From contig NZ_JTDI01000003.1 in assembly GCF_000802225.1 (NCBI RefSeq), positions 930,001 to 994,000 of the forward strand: 64,000 nucleotides of DNA, read 5' to 3'. Position 1 is the stretch's first letter; each line of letters starts with the position of its first letter. The notes under the pieces were generated by a model, which made no database searches, was not told the origin of the DNA, and worked only from the letters and a program-made list of their open reading frames with translations. This stretch comes from Novosphingobium malaysiense. Its GTDB lineage: Bacteria; Pseudomonadota; Alphaproteobacteria; Sphingomonadales; Sphingomonadaceae. Shown here piece after piece: positions 50,540-61,058 of the stretch. Both the position numbers and the translations under genes were made by a program.

Positions 50540-51895
50540 TCACGCCGCGCCGCGCACATAGGCATCGACCGTGCCGGCACAGCCGATCTTGTCGTCCCCT
50601 TCCAGGTCCGCGTAGCGCACGATGTTATCGCGCACGGACGGGCCGTGATTGCCGCACTTGCAGGGGCTGAAATCGAGCGAGATCTTGTCGCCGGTGATCA
50701 CGCCGCCCCAGCGGCCGTCGAGGGAAAGGTCGAAGAACGCGGCGCGGCCTTCCATCTCGCCGCTCGAGTGATCGAGCGCCGTATCGCCCGACTTGTCGAG
50801 CAGGACCGGGACCATCCACGGCGGCACATGGTAGCGCCCACCCTCGCGGCACTTGGGCATGCCCGAGTTCAGTTCCTGCATCGAATAGTTCTGGAAGTGG
50901 CGGTCTGCGGGGATGTTGAAGGTCTCGAAGACGTATTCCTGATAATCCGCAGGAAGCTGCGCGCGCTTGAGACCGCCGCCCACGTAGATCGAATTGTCGG
51001 GATTGAAATCCTCGCGGCCATAGCCCGCATCGCGCACTGCCTTGGCAACCTGCCACAGCCCGCTCCACAGGCCCGAAAGCTGCAGCTTCTTGTCGCGGTT
51101 CTCGATGATGAACTGCGCGGTGGCGGGCACCGCCTCCTCGATCGCCTTTGCGCGCGCGGCCGAGGTTTTCTCGAACGCCGCGATCTCGTCGGGCAGCGCG
51201 GTGCCTTCGGCGATCTTCTTGCGCATCACCACCATCGAGGTGAGCGAGCCCACGGTGATCGGTGGCACCGGATAGGTCCAGCGTGGCCATTCGGGATTGG
51301 CGAATGCATCGTACTGCGCCTGCGCGATCGTCGCGTTCTTGGGCACGGTGGCCACCGGTGCACAGCCGACGATCAGGCGATCCTGCGCCGGCTTCACGCC
51401 CGATCCCCACGAGAACACGTTGACCGTATCGATCTTCGACCAGTCCATGTCCTTCTGCGAGGCGATAAGCATGGCGGACTTGCCGGTCGTGCCACTCGAA
51501 CAGGAGATGAAATAGCCCTTCGCGGCCAGCCGGGCGATCCAATCGTCGATGCCCTCGATGCCTTCGAGCGAGACTCCTTCGACGGGATAGGGAGAAATCG
51601 TGCCGAGCCACTTGGTCAGCCGGTCCCAGCGCTCGTCCATAAGGTAGCTTTCGGGATAGGACTTGTAGGCCGTGTGCGGGAACAGCACCGGCACGATGTC
51701 CGCAATCCTCTCGATCTTTTCCAGCCCGGCGTCACGGGCACGCAGGGACAGCAACTTGATGCGGGCCTTGCGCTCCTGAAACCGCTCGTCGAGCGCGGCG
51801 ATCTGCGTCTCGCGCAGATCGTCATGCGAAAACGTAAAACGGTCGGGATCGGCTACCAGGGCCATGAGTTTGTCGGCTGCTGCGCCCATCTCCAT
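50540..51895 (-). CDS. luxE: LuxE-like acyl-protein synthetase, copy 1 (first in operon)
   Basis: 451 residues from ATG 51895; Met3 at 51889 has better spacing to AGAGGAG and may be the real start. ANL-type ATP loop SCSSGTTGKSAMLIAS and C-terminal CxCG segment (FSPCKCGNHGPS). Conserved ends (GDDKIGCAGTVDAYVRG) match copy 2. Tandem duplication suggests distinct substrates or a heteromer. Divergent from the TetR gene; the promoter lies in 51896-52021. Confidence 0.85.
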   Translation of the reverse strand: MEMGAAADKLMALVADPDRFTFSHDDLRETQIAALDERFQERKARIKLLSLRARDAGLEKIERIADIVPVLFPHTAYKSYPESYLMDERWDRLTKWLGTISPYPVEGVSLEGIEGIDDWIARLAAKGYFISCSSGTTGKSAMLIASQKDMDWSKIDTVNVFSWGSGVKPAQDRLIVGCAPVATVPKNATIAQAQYDAFANPEWPRWTYPVPPITVGSLTSMVVMRKKIAEGTALPDEIAAFEKTSAARAKAIEEAVPATAQFIIENRDKKLQLSGLWSGLWQVAKAVRDAGYGREDFNPDNSIYVGGGLKRAQLPADYQEYVFETFNIPADRHFQNYSMQELNSGMPKCREGGRYHVPPWMVPVLLDKSGDTALDHSSGEMEGRAAFFDLSLDGRWGGVITGDKISLDFSPCKCGNHGPSVRDNIVRYADLEGDDKIGCAGTVDAYVRGAA

Positions 51896-51948
51896 CTCTC
51901 CTCTTGCGGTCGCGATCCGGCAGCTCTGGACAGTCCGGCGCGACTCGA

Positions 51949-51975
51949 TTAATGGCATCTTATGCGTTTCATTAA
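51949..51975. promoter_or_regulatory. Candidate TetR operator in the divergent promoter
   Basis: Inverted repeat TTAATG-N15-CATTAA between the LuxE-like and TetR genes. Arms are short, so support is modest. Confidence 0.3.
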
Positions 51976-52021
51976 GCGCGATTCTCTTGGCGAAGCAAGT
52001 GAAATCGGTATCAGTCAGTCC

Positions 52022-52696
52022 ATGCCCGAGCGTACGCACCGCAAGCCCTCCCCCCCGAAGTCCGCGGCTGCGCCCGTACGCGCAGGACGCCCGACGCGCG
52101 AACAGGCCCGCGCCCGGCAGGAGGCGCTGCTGGACTGCGCGCTGGGGCATTTTCTGGAAAAAGGCTTCGAGGCCGCAACCATCGAGGCGATCGCGGCCGA
52201 TGTGAACATGACCAAGCGCACGGTCTATGCGCGCTATACCGACAAGTCCGCCCTCTTCCGCGCAGCGATCCAGCGGGGAACAGAGCGCCTGGCGGCAACG
52301 CCCGAAGTCATTGCCGCCACGCGCGCTGACGGCCTCGAGGAGACGCTCGTCAATATCGCCGAGTTGCGCATCGCCCTGGTCTCGACGCCCGAAGGGACCA
52401 AGCTGCAACGGCTCATCAACACCGAGTCCTATCGCTTTCCGGACATATTCCAGACCTATTACGATATCGCCGCGCTGCCCACCGTGCAGTTCCTCGCCGG
52501 CATCCTTGAAAACGAGACGGCTGCGGGACGCCTGGCCATCGACGATCCGCTGCTGGCCGCAAACGTGTTCATGAGCATGGTGGTCAGCGGTCCGGTGCGT
52601 TTCATCCTTTCGGGCAATGATCCTGGACGGGAGGATATCGACCGCCGCGTGCGTTTCGCGGTACGGCTGTTTCTGAAGGGCGCCGAACCCCGATGA
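52022..52696 (+). CDS. TetR-family transcriptional regulator
   Basis: 224 residues from ATG 52022 (an upstream start at 51962 is possible; neither has a clear ribosome site). N-terminal helix-turn-helix typical of TetR (GRPTREQARARQEALLDCAL; NMTKRTVYARYTDKSALFR), then a ligand-binding domain with a TetR_C-type dimer region. Divergent from the luxEEC operon and followed by MFS, SDR and lyase genes, so it likely regulates one or both. Confidence 0.88.
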   Translation: MPERTHRKPSPPKSAAAPVRAGRPTREQARARQEALLDCALGHFLEKGFEAATIEAIAADVNMTKRTVYARYTDKSALFRAAIQRGTERLAATPEVIAATRADGLEETLVNIAELRIALVSTPEGTKLQRLINTESYRFPDIFQTYYDIAALPTVQFLAGILENETAAGRLAIDDPLLAANVFMSMVVSGPVRFILSGNDPGREDIDRRVRFAVRLFLKGAEPR

Positions 52697-52756
52697 GGTG
52701 AAGGCGGCAATCCGTGATCTGCAAGAGCGGACGCGGACAATGGGAGAGAGTGTGAC

Positions 52757-54010
52757 GTGACCTATTTCCGGGAATTCCGGGTCAACTGGCCCATGCTGCT
52801 CGGCGCCATGCTGGGCCTCGCCCTGGGATCGGCGCTCAATCACTACATGACCAACCTCTTCGCCCCGGCGCTGATCGCCGAGTTCGGCTGGGAGAAGTCG
52901 CAATTCGCGCTGGTGGGGACGCTGGGGCTGGCGAGCATGTTCGTCGTACCGCTCTGGGGCCGCTTCACCGACCGCTACGGCGCCCGCATTGCGGCAGCCA
53001 TCGGCTTTACCGTGGTGCCGCTCACCTTCTTCGCCTTCAGCGTGATGAGCGGCAACATCTACGAATTCTTCGCGATCACCGTGTTCCAGCACTTGTTCGG
53101 CGTGTTGACGACCACGCTGGTGTTCAGCCGCGTGATCGTCCAGCGCTTCGATCTCGCCCGCGGCATGGCCCTCTCGATCCTGATGAGCGGCGCCCCGCTG
53201 GTGGGGGCCGGGGTGGTGCCGCTGGTCGGCGAAGTAATCGACAGCGAAGGCTGGCGTACCGGCTATCGCCTGCTCGGAGTCCTGTCTGCGATCGGCGGCA
53301 TCGCGGCGGTCACGCTCGTGGGCCGCAGGCGCAAATCGGCCGCCGGACAGCCGCAACCCGCCGAACAAACCGCGCGCGCAATCACCAGGACGGAATTCGC
53401 CGCACTCCTGCGCCATCCTGCATTCCTGCTGATCGTGGCGGGGATGTTCTTCTGCAACGTGCCGCAGGTCATCGTCTCCTCGCAGCTCAAGTTGGTGCTG
53501 ATGGAAAGCGGGGCGCCGAGCCACCTGGCGACCTGGATCGTCTCGCTCTACGCGGTCGGCGTCGTCGTGGGACGGTTCTTCAGCGGCCTGGCGCTCGACA
53601 AGATCTCTCCGCAGACGGTGGCGCTGGCCGCGCTGGGCCTTCCCGCCATCGGCTTTCTCATCCTCGCCTCACCGGCCGAACAAGGCTGGCTGCTCGCCTC
53701 CGCCGTGCTGCTGGTGGGGCTGGCGCAGGGCGCGGAAGGCGACATCGGCGCCTATCTCACATCGCGTACCTTCGATCTTGCGCACTTCAGCCTGATTTAC
53801 AGCTTCCTCATCGCCTCGATGGGGCTTGCCACCGCTTTCGGCTCGATCGTGCTGAGCATGACACTCGGCGCCACGGCCCGCTTCGACGCCTTCCTGATCA
53901 TTGCCGCGGCCCTGACCATTGTCGGCGCGCTTTGCTTCTTCATGACCGGACGCGGCGGACGCCCGCCCCGCAGCGAAGATGAAGCCCTCCTGACCGCCCC
54001 GGTCGCCTGA
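52757..54010 (+). CDS. Major facilitator superfamily transporter
   Basis: 417 residues and 12 membrane helices, starting at GTG 52757 after GGGAGAGAG. MFS signature between helices 2 and 3: PLWGRFTDRYGARIAAAIG. The profile recalls oxalate/formate or monocarboxylate-type transporters, but substrate is unassigned. Lies between TetR and SDR genes in the cluster. Confidence 0.88.
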   Translation: MTYFREFRVNWPMLLGAMLGLALGSALNHYMTNLFAPALIAEFGWEKSQFALVGTLGLASMFVVPLWGRFTDRYGARIAAAIGFTVVPLTFFAFSVMSGNIYEFFAITVFQHLFGVLTTTLVFSRVIVQRFDLARGMALSILMSGAPLVGAGVVPLVGEVIDSEGWRTGYRLLGVLSAIGGIAAVTLVGRRRKSAAGQPQPAEQTARAITRTEFAALLRHPAFLLIVAGMFFCNVPQVIVSSQLKLVLMESGAPSHLATWIVSLYAVGVVVGRFFSGLALDKISPQTVALAALGLPAIGFLILASPAEQGWLLASAVLLVGLAQGAEGDIGAYLTSRTFDLAHFSLIYSFLIASMGLATAFGSIVLSMTLGATARFDAFLIIAAALTIVGALCFFMTGRGGRPPRSEDEALLTAPVA

Positions 54011-54033
54011 ATTCCCGTATAAAGGAAGAAACC

Positions 54034-54915
54034 ATGTCCCCATCCCAGAACGCCACCGCCTCGCGCTGCGTCGTCGTCACCGGCGCCAGTTCCGGGATAG
54101 GCAAGGCCAGCGCCGAGGCCTTCGCCCGGATGGGCTGGCACGTGATCGGCACCGGGCGGGATCCTGCGCGCTGTGCCGATGCCGAAGAAGCCATCCGCGC
54201 AGTCGCATCGCACGGCAGCCGCGTCGACTTCGTACGCGGCGACTTCACGGAAATGGCCGAGGTGAAGAGAGTAGCGAGCGAAATCGCGAACCTGACTGAC
54301 CGCGTCCACGTTCTGGTAAACAATGCCGGCGGCGTGCGCGACGCCCACTACCGGACATCGGAAGGCCTCGAAGCCACCTTCGCCGCAAACCATCTCGCGC
54401 CGTTCCTGCTGACCCGGGAACTCCTGCCGCTGCTCGAAAAGGCCGCCGACGATTCGCCCCCGGGGACGGTGCGGGTGATCGCGGTCTCCTCGAGCGCGCA
54501 TCTCGTATGCCAAGGCTTGAACTGGAACGACCTGATGATGGTCGAGGATTTCACGGCAAACGCTGCCTATTGTCAGGCGAAGCTGGCCAACCTGCTATTC
54601 ACGCGAGAACTGAACCGGCGGCTTGCCGACAAGGGAATCGTGGCCCAGGCCATGCACCCGGGGCGTGTCGGCTCCAACTTCGCCAGCCACGGCGACGATG
54701 CGATGCAGGCCTATATGGCCGCCAACGAATGCATACTCCCCGAAGCCCCGGCGCGCACGATCATCTGGATGGCCACCGCGCCGGAGGTCGGCCGCGATGG
54801 CGGTCGTTATTTCCACGATCTTGCCGAAATCGATGCCGCACCGCAGGCCTGCGATGATGACGCCGCAGCACGCCTGTGGAGCGAAAGCGAGAACATGCTC
54901 GCAAACCTCGTCTGA
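54034..54915 (+). CDS. Short-chain dehydrogenase/reductase
   Basis: 293 residues. Cofactor motif VVVTGASSGIGKASAEAF, NNAG (HVLVNNAGGVRD), active-site Ser in AVSSSAHL, and YxxxK in AYCQAKLANL. Resembles retinol dehydrogenase/WW-domain oxidoreductase-like SDRs. Could reduce or oxidise the aldehyde/alcohol from the neighbouring luxC pathway. A strong hairpin follows the stop. Confidence 0.9.
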   Translation: MSPSQNATASRCVVVTGASSGIGKASAEAFARMGWHVIGTGRDPARCADAEEAIRAVASHGSRVDFVRGDFTEMAEVKRVASEIANLTDRVHVLVNNAGGVRDAHYRTSEGLEATFAANHLAPFLLTRELLPLLEKAADDSPPGTVRVIAVSSSAHLVCQGLNWNDLMMVEDFTANAAYCQAKLANLLFTRELNRRLADKGIVAQAMHPGRVGSNFASHGDDAMQAYMAANECILPEAPARTIIWMATAPEVGRDGGRYFHDLAEIDAAPQACDDDAAARLWSESENMLANLV

Positions 54916-54930
54916 AACAGACAGCAGTGT

Positions 54931-54974
54931 GCCGTCCCGCGCGCGCCGGACCATCCGGAATCGCGCGGGACGGC
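54931..54974 (+). terminator. Strong hairpin after the SDR gene
   Basis: 13-bp perfect stem GCCGTCCCGCGCG/CGCGCGGGACGGC with an inner CCGGA/TCCGG stem. No T run follows, so it may be a terminator helped by other factors or an mRNA end stabiliser. Confidence 0.55.
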
Positions 54975-55241
54975 CGGTGCGACCCGCGAGGGATTTCAGA
55001 AACCGAAAATAACTTCGAAGTTCGATATTCTTCTCTGGCCGGCCCGACCTCTATCAGGACGCCCACAAACTGACGCTCAATTAACTGAGAGCGCGTGATG
55101 GATAATCAATATTAGCGACAGATCGAAGAATTACTGCGATCTTAATAGTGCAATAGTATACATTCAAGAGGTTTTTTATCGGCTGCTTGACCGTGATGCT
55201 TCTCGCACCCATGGAGGCGCGAAGCCCGAAAGGATGTGCCG
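54975..55241. other. AT-rich intergenic promoter region before the lyase gene
   Basis: Markedly AT-rich compared with its surroundings. Contains the perfect 12-bp palindrome AACTTCGAAGTT at 55011-55022, and several A/T runs further on. No gene seen. It should hold the promoter of the CitE-like gene. Confidence 0.5.
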
Positions 55242-56117
55242 ATGACGACCCCAGCCGACCGCCCGCGCCGCAGTGCGCTCTATCTTCCGGCCTCGAACGC
55301 CAAGGCTCTGGCCAAGGCCCGCACCCTGCCGTGCGATGTTGTCATTCTCGATCTCGAGGACGCCGTCGCCCCGGAGATGAAAGCCGAGGCCCGCGCGGCA
55401 GCCGTTGCCGCCGTAGAGGAAGGCGGCTTCGGCCATCGAGAAGTGGCGATCCGCGCGAACGGCATCGACACCGAATGGGGCGCCGAGGACCTTGCGGCCA
55501 TTGCCGGCTCCAAGGCCGATGCCGTGCTGGTCCCCAAGGTCGGCAGCCCGCAGGACATCGGCCGTTACGAGAAAGCGCTGGAGCCGGCCCCGGCCTCGAT
55601 GCAGCTCTGGACGATGATCGAGACTTGCGAGGCGGTGTTCAATCTCGAACGCATCGCGGCGATGGCCCCTTCCACACGGCTGTCGCTTTGGATCATGGGC
55701 ACCAATGACCTCGCCAAGGAAATGCGCGCACAATTGACGCCGGAACGCACACCGTTCCTGCCGTTCCTGTCGATGGCCGTCGCCGCGGCCCGGGCGCACG
55801 GCGTCACGATCCTCGACGGCGTGTGCAACGAGTTCCGCGACATTCCGGTATTCGAAGCGGAAGCGCGGCAGGGCCTGCTGTTCGGGTTCGACGGCAAGAG
55901 CCTGATCCACCCGGCCCAGATCGATCCATGCAATACCGTGTTCAGCCCGAGCGAGGCCGATCTGGCCTGGGCCCGCGCCGTGATCGAGGCGTTCAAGCAG
56001 CCGGAAAACCAGGGCAAGGGCGCCATCCGCGTCGATGGCAAGATGACCGAACTGCTCCATCTGGAACAGGCCGTGCGCATGGTCGCCGTGGCCGAACAGA
56101 TCGCGGCGGCGGGTTAG
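55242..56117 (+). CDS. CitE/HpcH-type CoA-ester lyase
   Basis: 291 residues from ATG 55242 (AAAGGA seven bases upstream). HpcH/HpaI aldolase/citrate lyase beta family TIM barrel: RSALYLPASNAKAL, VILDLEDAVAP (metal/CoA loop), VPKVGSPQDI, TMIETCEAVFN and GFDGKSLIHPAQI. Members cleave malyl-CoA, methylmalyl-CoA, citramalyl-CoA or similar. Substrate unknown; it may act on a product of the luxEEC/SDR route. Confidence 0.9.
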   Translation: MTTPADRPRRSALYLPASNAKALAKARTLPCDVVILDLEDAVAPEMKAEARAAAVAAVEEGGFGHREVAIRANGIDTEWGAEDLAAIAGSKADAVLVPKVGSPQDIGRYEKALEPAPASMQLWTMIETCEAVFNLERIAAMAPSTRLSLWIMGTNDLAKEMRAQLTPERTPFLPFLSMAVAAARAHGVTILDGVCNEFRDIPVFEAEARQGLLFGFDGKSLIHPAQIDPCNTVFSPSEADLAWARAVIEAFKQPENQGKGAIRVDGKMTELLHLEQAVRMVAVAEQIAAAG

Positions 56118-56222
56118 TGAGCCCACCCCGCTGCGGCTAGGCAGCAAGCTGCCAAGCCTCGCGGCCCTCCCGCTTGCGGGAGGGCGAAATCAGCGCATCA
56201 TACCGACGAGATTTCGTCGCTC

Positions 56223-57593
56223 CTACCCGCCAACGCCCTCGGCAATTTCGCCGGGCTCGTTGGCGATCACTTTCAGTACCGCCGTCCAGGCGTCGACGTT
56301 CTGCTGCAGCGTCGCCGGATCGACCTTGTCGAGCGTATCGTCGGGCGTGTGATGCAAGTCGAAGTAGTGCATCCCGTCCTGCCCCAGATCGACCACCGCC
56401 AGTTTCTGCTTGGCGATGATCGCGCCTACGTCCGCGCCGCCTTCGGTCTCTCCCGGATGCGGCACGATGCCCATCGGCCAGAGCGCGGCGTTGATCTTGT
56501 CGGCGAGCGCCTTGTTGGTGGGGGCGAAGTTGTTTTTCACCTGCCACACGTTGTCCGCTCCGAAGTCGCTTTCCATCGCGACGGCATGGGGCTCATCACC
56601 GTGCATTTCGGCATAGTGCGTTCCGCCGCCCTGCCCGTTCATGCCCATTTCCTCGTTGCCCGACCACAGCACTCGGATCGTGCGCAGAGTCTTGCCGTCC
56701 TTCTGCGCGGCGAGCGCAGCAGCCGTCACGATGGCGCAGCCGGAGGCGTCGTCGATGGCGCCGGTGCCGAGGTCCCAGGAATCGAGGTGGCAGGCGACCA
56801 GCACGATCGGCAGCGAGGGATCGCGGCCCGGCAGTTCGGCCACGACATTGCCCGAAGGCGCGCCGGGGTTGGGTTTGCCCATCAGTGTCATGTCGATCTG
56901 CATCGGCTTCCCGCGCTCGGCGATCCGGGCGATCAGGTCCGCATCGGGATTGGAAACGGCGCCGGCCGGGATCGGAGTGACGCCTTCGGCCCAGGCCGTA
57001 GCGCCGGTGTGCGGATTGCGGTGGCTGTCCGTGCCAGCCGAACGAATGACGATGCCAGCCGCGCCTTTCTGCGCCGCGATGCTCGGCCCCTTGCGACGCA
57101 CATTGCCGTAAGGCCCATAGCCTGAACCATCCTGCGCGCGGCGCATGGCATGGTCGACGAAAGCCACCTTGCCCTTGAGCGATCCCTGGGGCGCGGCCTC
57201 CAGCGCGGCGAGCGTCGGAAAATAGACCATGTCCGCCTTCAGGCCATCGGCGGGCGTCGGCACGGAAAAGCCGAGCGCGGTGATCGCCAGCGGCTGCTGA
57301 TAGGGCGCCGTCAGCTTGGCATGCTCCGGACCGCGCTGCCAGACATTGGCCTTGAACGGCTCGATCTTCACATTGCTGAAGCCGAGCACCTTGAGCTTGG
57401 CGTCGGCCCATGCCCGCGCCCGCGCTTCGGCCTCGGAGCCGGCGATGCGCGGCCCGATCTCGGTGGTCAGGCCCTCGACGATGTCCCAGGCGACACCCGA
57501 GCCCTGTTGCGGCGTCGCTGCGGCGGTGATGGAGGTAAAAGGAAGAGCGGCGATAGCGGCGAGAAGCGCCGCGCGGGGGAGTTTGCGAACCAT
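56223..57593 (-). CDS. Exported M28-family zinc aminopeptidase
   Basis: 456 residues from ATG 57593, with signal peptide (LPRAALLAAIAALPFTSITAAA). PA (protease-associated) domain, then an M28 core: VACHLDSWDLGTGAIDDASG (His and Asp zinc ligands), WSGNEEMGMNG (Glu-Glu), MESDFGADNVW and LHHTPDDTLDKV (last His ligand). Likely periplasmic peptide-degrading enzyme. Converges on the lyase gene. Confidence 0.92.
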   Translation of the reverse strand: MVRKLPRAALLAAIAALPFTSITAAATPQQGSGVAWDIVEGLTTEIGPRIAGSEAEARARAWADAKLKVLGFSNVKIEPFKANVWQRGPEHAKLTAPYQQPLAITALGFSVPTPADGLKADMVYFPTLAALEAAPQGSLKGKVAFVDHAMRRAQDGSGYGPYGNVRRKGPSIAAQKGAAGIVIRSAGTDSHRNPHTGATAWAEGVTPIPAGAVSNPDADLIARIAERGKPMQIDMTLMGKPNPGAPSGNVVAELPGRDPSLPIVLVACHLDSWDLGTGAIDDASGCAIVTAAALAAQKDGKTLRTIRVLWSGNEEMGMNGQGGGTHYAEMHGDEPHAVAMESDFGADNVWQVKNNFAPTNKALADKINAALWPMGIVPHPGETEGGADVGAIIAKQKLAVVDLGQDGMHYFDLHHTPDDTLDKVDPATLQQNVDAWTAVLKVIANEPGEIAEGVGG

Positions 57594-58113
57594 GGCGCCA
57601 TGCGTAACGCGGCGCGCGGGGAATGCCAACGCTGCAGTGCGTACCACTCGTCGTGGTGTACCCAACAGGTCGTCATCCCAGCGAAGGCTGGGATCGCTGC
57701 GAGCCTCGCGCAACGTCGAAAGAGATCCCAGCCTTCGCTGGGATGACGTGTCGGATTTCGCATGGCGTATCGGGTGAACGCTTTCCTACACGGGCGCTCT
57801 CTGGGACAATAGCCCAAATCCCGGGCTCGCTGACTTCACCACATTCGCCCCAAACGAAAGGTCACACCCATGCCACACATCCTGACCTGTCACCTTACGA
57901 AAACATGCCGGAATATCGGGCACTTCGCGCACCGCTGTTCGGCAAGGTCAGGCCCAGGGGCGACACACAATTCGACGCCTCCGTGTCAACCCGAACGTCA
58001 CACCCTTCGCCGCCCGGCCCGCCGATCCGCACCACCCTTGGCAATCCCCGCGCTGCCCTGTAGAGCGGCGCGCAAACACCCCGAACACGCCAGATTTCAT
58101 CCAGAGGAAACCG
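57594..58113. other. Divergent intergenic region, M28 peptidase / ettA
   Basis: 520 bases. Holds the inverted repeat at 57670-57748. Several open frames between 57870 and 58080 have no ribosome site or family features. AGAGGAAA just before 58114 is the ettA ribosome site. Nothing else recognised. Confidence 0.5.
57670..57748. repeat. Inverted intergenic repeat (copy 2), CGTCATCCCAGC arms
   Basis: CGTCATCCCAGCGAAGGCTG and its near-perfect complement (ATCCCAGCCTTCGCTGGGAT, GACG) flank about 35 bases. Same arms as the copy at 37262-37368, with a different, shorter centre. Confidence 0.85.
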
Positions 58114-59793
<1,680 letters not shown>

Positions 59794-59797
59794 CCAT

Positions 59798-59832
59798 GTG
59801 GCGCGTCCTGCCGATGCGGCGGGATGCGCCAC
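59798..59832 (+). terminator. 16-bp hairpin directly after ettA
   Basis: GTGGCGCGTCCTGCCG pairs throughout (with a few G-T pairs) with CGGCGGGATGCGCCAC around an ATG loop, starting four bases after the stop. No T run. May block or end transcription or protect the mRNA 3' end. Confidence 0.5.
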
Positions 59833-60059
59833 CGGCGCCACGCAAAGTGAAGCGAGTTCCGTTTGCATCCAACCCGGGCTCGTATCTCCCGGCCGACGAG
59901 GCGCGCCGCTGCCCGGACAGCGCTGTTCATACAAAATAACAAATAGATTAACAAAAGGCGCACAATCGGTTCACTCCCCCGACAGCGCGTTTCATGTAAT
60001 ACCTGTCAGCAGGATGAGCCGCGATCGCCGTGCGGCAAGTCCGGTTTAGGAGACCGGAT

Positions 60060-60986
60060 ATGGCAGACAGGAAAACAATGAAGACCCGTGCCCTTTTGAC
60101 AGCAGGAGCCTGGAGCGCGATGGCCCTCGCCGTCGCCAGCATGGCGGTGCCGGACATCGCCGCAGCGGCCGAGCGCCCTTCCCGTCATCAAAATCATGAA
60201 CGGGGATCGGACAACCGCCCCAATTTCAACAACCGCACCCAAGGATCGGCTCGCGCCAGTGCGCAGGCTCGCGAAGCATGGTCGCGCAACAATGCCCGGC
60301 AGGCTCGCTCCGGCGCACCAGATATGACCGAATCCCGTCAACGCGCGATCAGAACCGCACGGGAGCAACGCCGTCAGGAAAGCCGGCGAGATGCCGAGCG
60401 CAGCCGCGAGACCTGGCAGCAGCGCCGGGCTGAACGTCACGAAGACCGGGCAGAACGGCGGGACAACCGCAGCAACCAATGGATGAAGCAATACCAGCGT
60501 CGCGATAACCGCGACGACCGCCGCGACAATCGCTATGACCGGCGCGACGACCGCCGCGACGACCGATATGACCGGCGCGACGATCGCCGCGACCACCGTT
60601 ACGAGGGCCGCAATGACCGTCGGGACCATCGCTGGTCCGACCGTAACGATCGCCGCGAGTATCGCGACCATCGCCGTTGGGACCGCCACTCCTGGCGCCG
60701 GAATAATCGCTACGACTGGCGCGACTACCGGGCCCGCCATCGCTCAACGTACCGGATAGGCCGGTACTACGCACCGTACTATGGCTATTCCTATCGCCGG
60801 CTCGGCATCGGCTTCACCTTGGGCTCGATGTTCTACAGCAATCGCTACTGGATCGACGATCCGTGGATGTATCGCTTGCCGGAAGTCTACGGACCCTATC
60901 GCTGGGTGCGCTATTACGACGATGTGCTGCTGGTAAACGTCTATACCGGCGAAGTGGTGGACGTGATCTACGACTTCTTCTGGTAA
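60060..60986 (+). CDS. RcnB-like exported basic protein with Arg/Asp repeats
   Basis: 308 residues from ATG 60060 (TTTAGGAG seven bases upstream). Signal peptide (ALLTAGAWSAMALAVASMAV), Arg/Glu-rich helical segment, then a tract of RRDDRRD-type repeats, and a C-terminal RcnB-like region (YDDVLLVNVYTGEVVDVIYD). RcnB is a periplasmic nickel/cobalt-homeostasis protein in E. coli. The repeat tract is far longer than in RcnB. Periplasmic role unknown here. Confidence 0.82.
   Translation: MADRKTMKTRALLTAGAWSAMALAVASMAVPDIAAAAERPSRHQNHERGSDNRPNFNNRTQGSARASAQAREAWSRNNARQARSGAPDMTESRQRAIRTAREQRRQESRRDAERSRETWQQRRAERHEDRAERRDNRSNQWMKQYQRRDNRDDRRDNRYDRRDDRRDDRYDRRDDRRDHRYEGRNDRRDHRWSDRNDRREYRDHRRWDRHSWRRNNRYDWRDYRARHRSTYRIGRYYAPYYGYSYRRLGIGFTLGSMFYSNRYWIDDPWMYRLPEVYGPYRWVRYYDDVLLVNVYTGEVVDVIYDFFW
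60498..60690 (+). repeat. Arg/Asp codon repeat tract in the RcnB-like gene
   Basis: Degenerate tandem short units such as CGCGACGACCGC encode RRDDRRD-like runs. Prone to length change by slippage or recombination. Confidence 0.75.
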
Positions 60987-61005
60987 GCCGCAGCGCTTCG
61001 CAAGA

Positions 61006-61036
61006 AAGCCCCCGGACCACGCGTCCGGGGGCTTTT
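61006..61036 (+). terminator. Intrinsic terminator after the RcnB-like gene
   Basis: 12-bp perfect stem AAGCCCCCGGAC/GTCCGGGGGCTT with loop CACGC, followed by TTTT. It may also serve the converging cytochrome b561 gene. Confidence 0.88.
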
Positions 61037-61058
61037 CTCGTTTCCGCTACGGGACGTC

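Noticed and set aside
47722..51895. Bioluminescence operon
   Set aside because: No luxA/luxB luciferase or luxD is nearby; only luxC and luxE homologues occur.
51896..53524. Upstream continuation of the first LuxE-like frame across the TetR and MFS genes
   Set aside because: The extension is antisense to two recognisable genes and has no LuxE homology; the real start is near 51895.
60498..60690. A CRISPR-like direct repeat array
   Set aside because: Repeats are short, degenerate and in frame within a protein-coding gene; no unique spacers.
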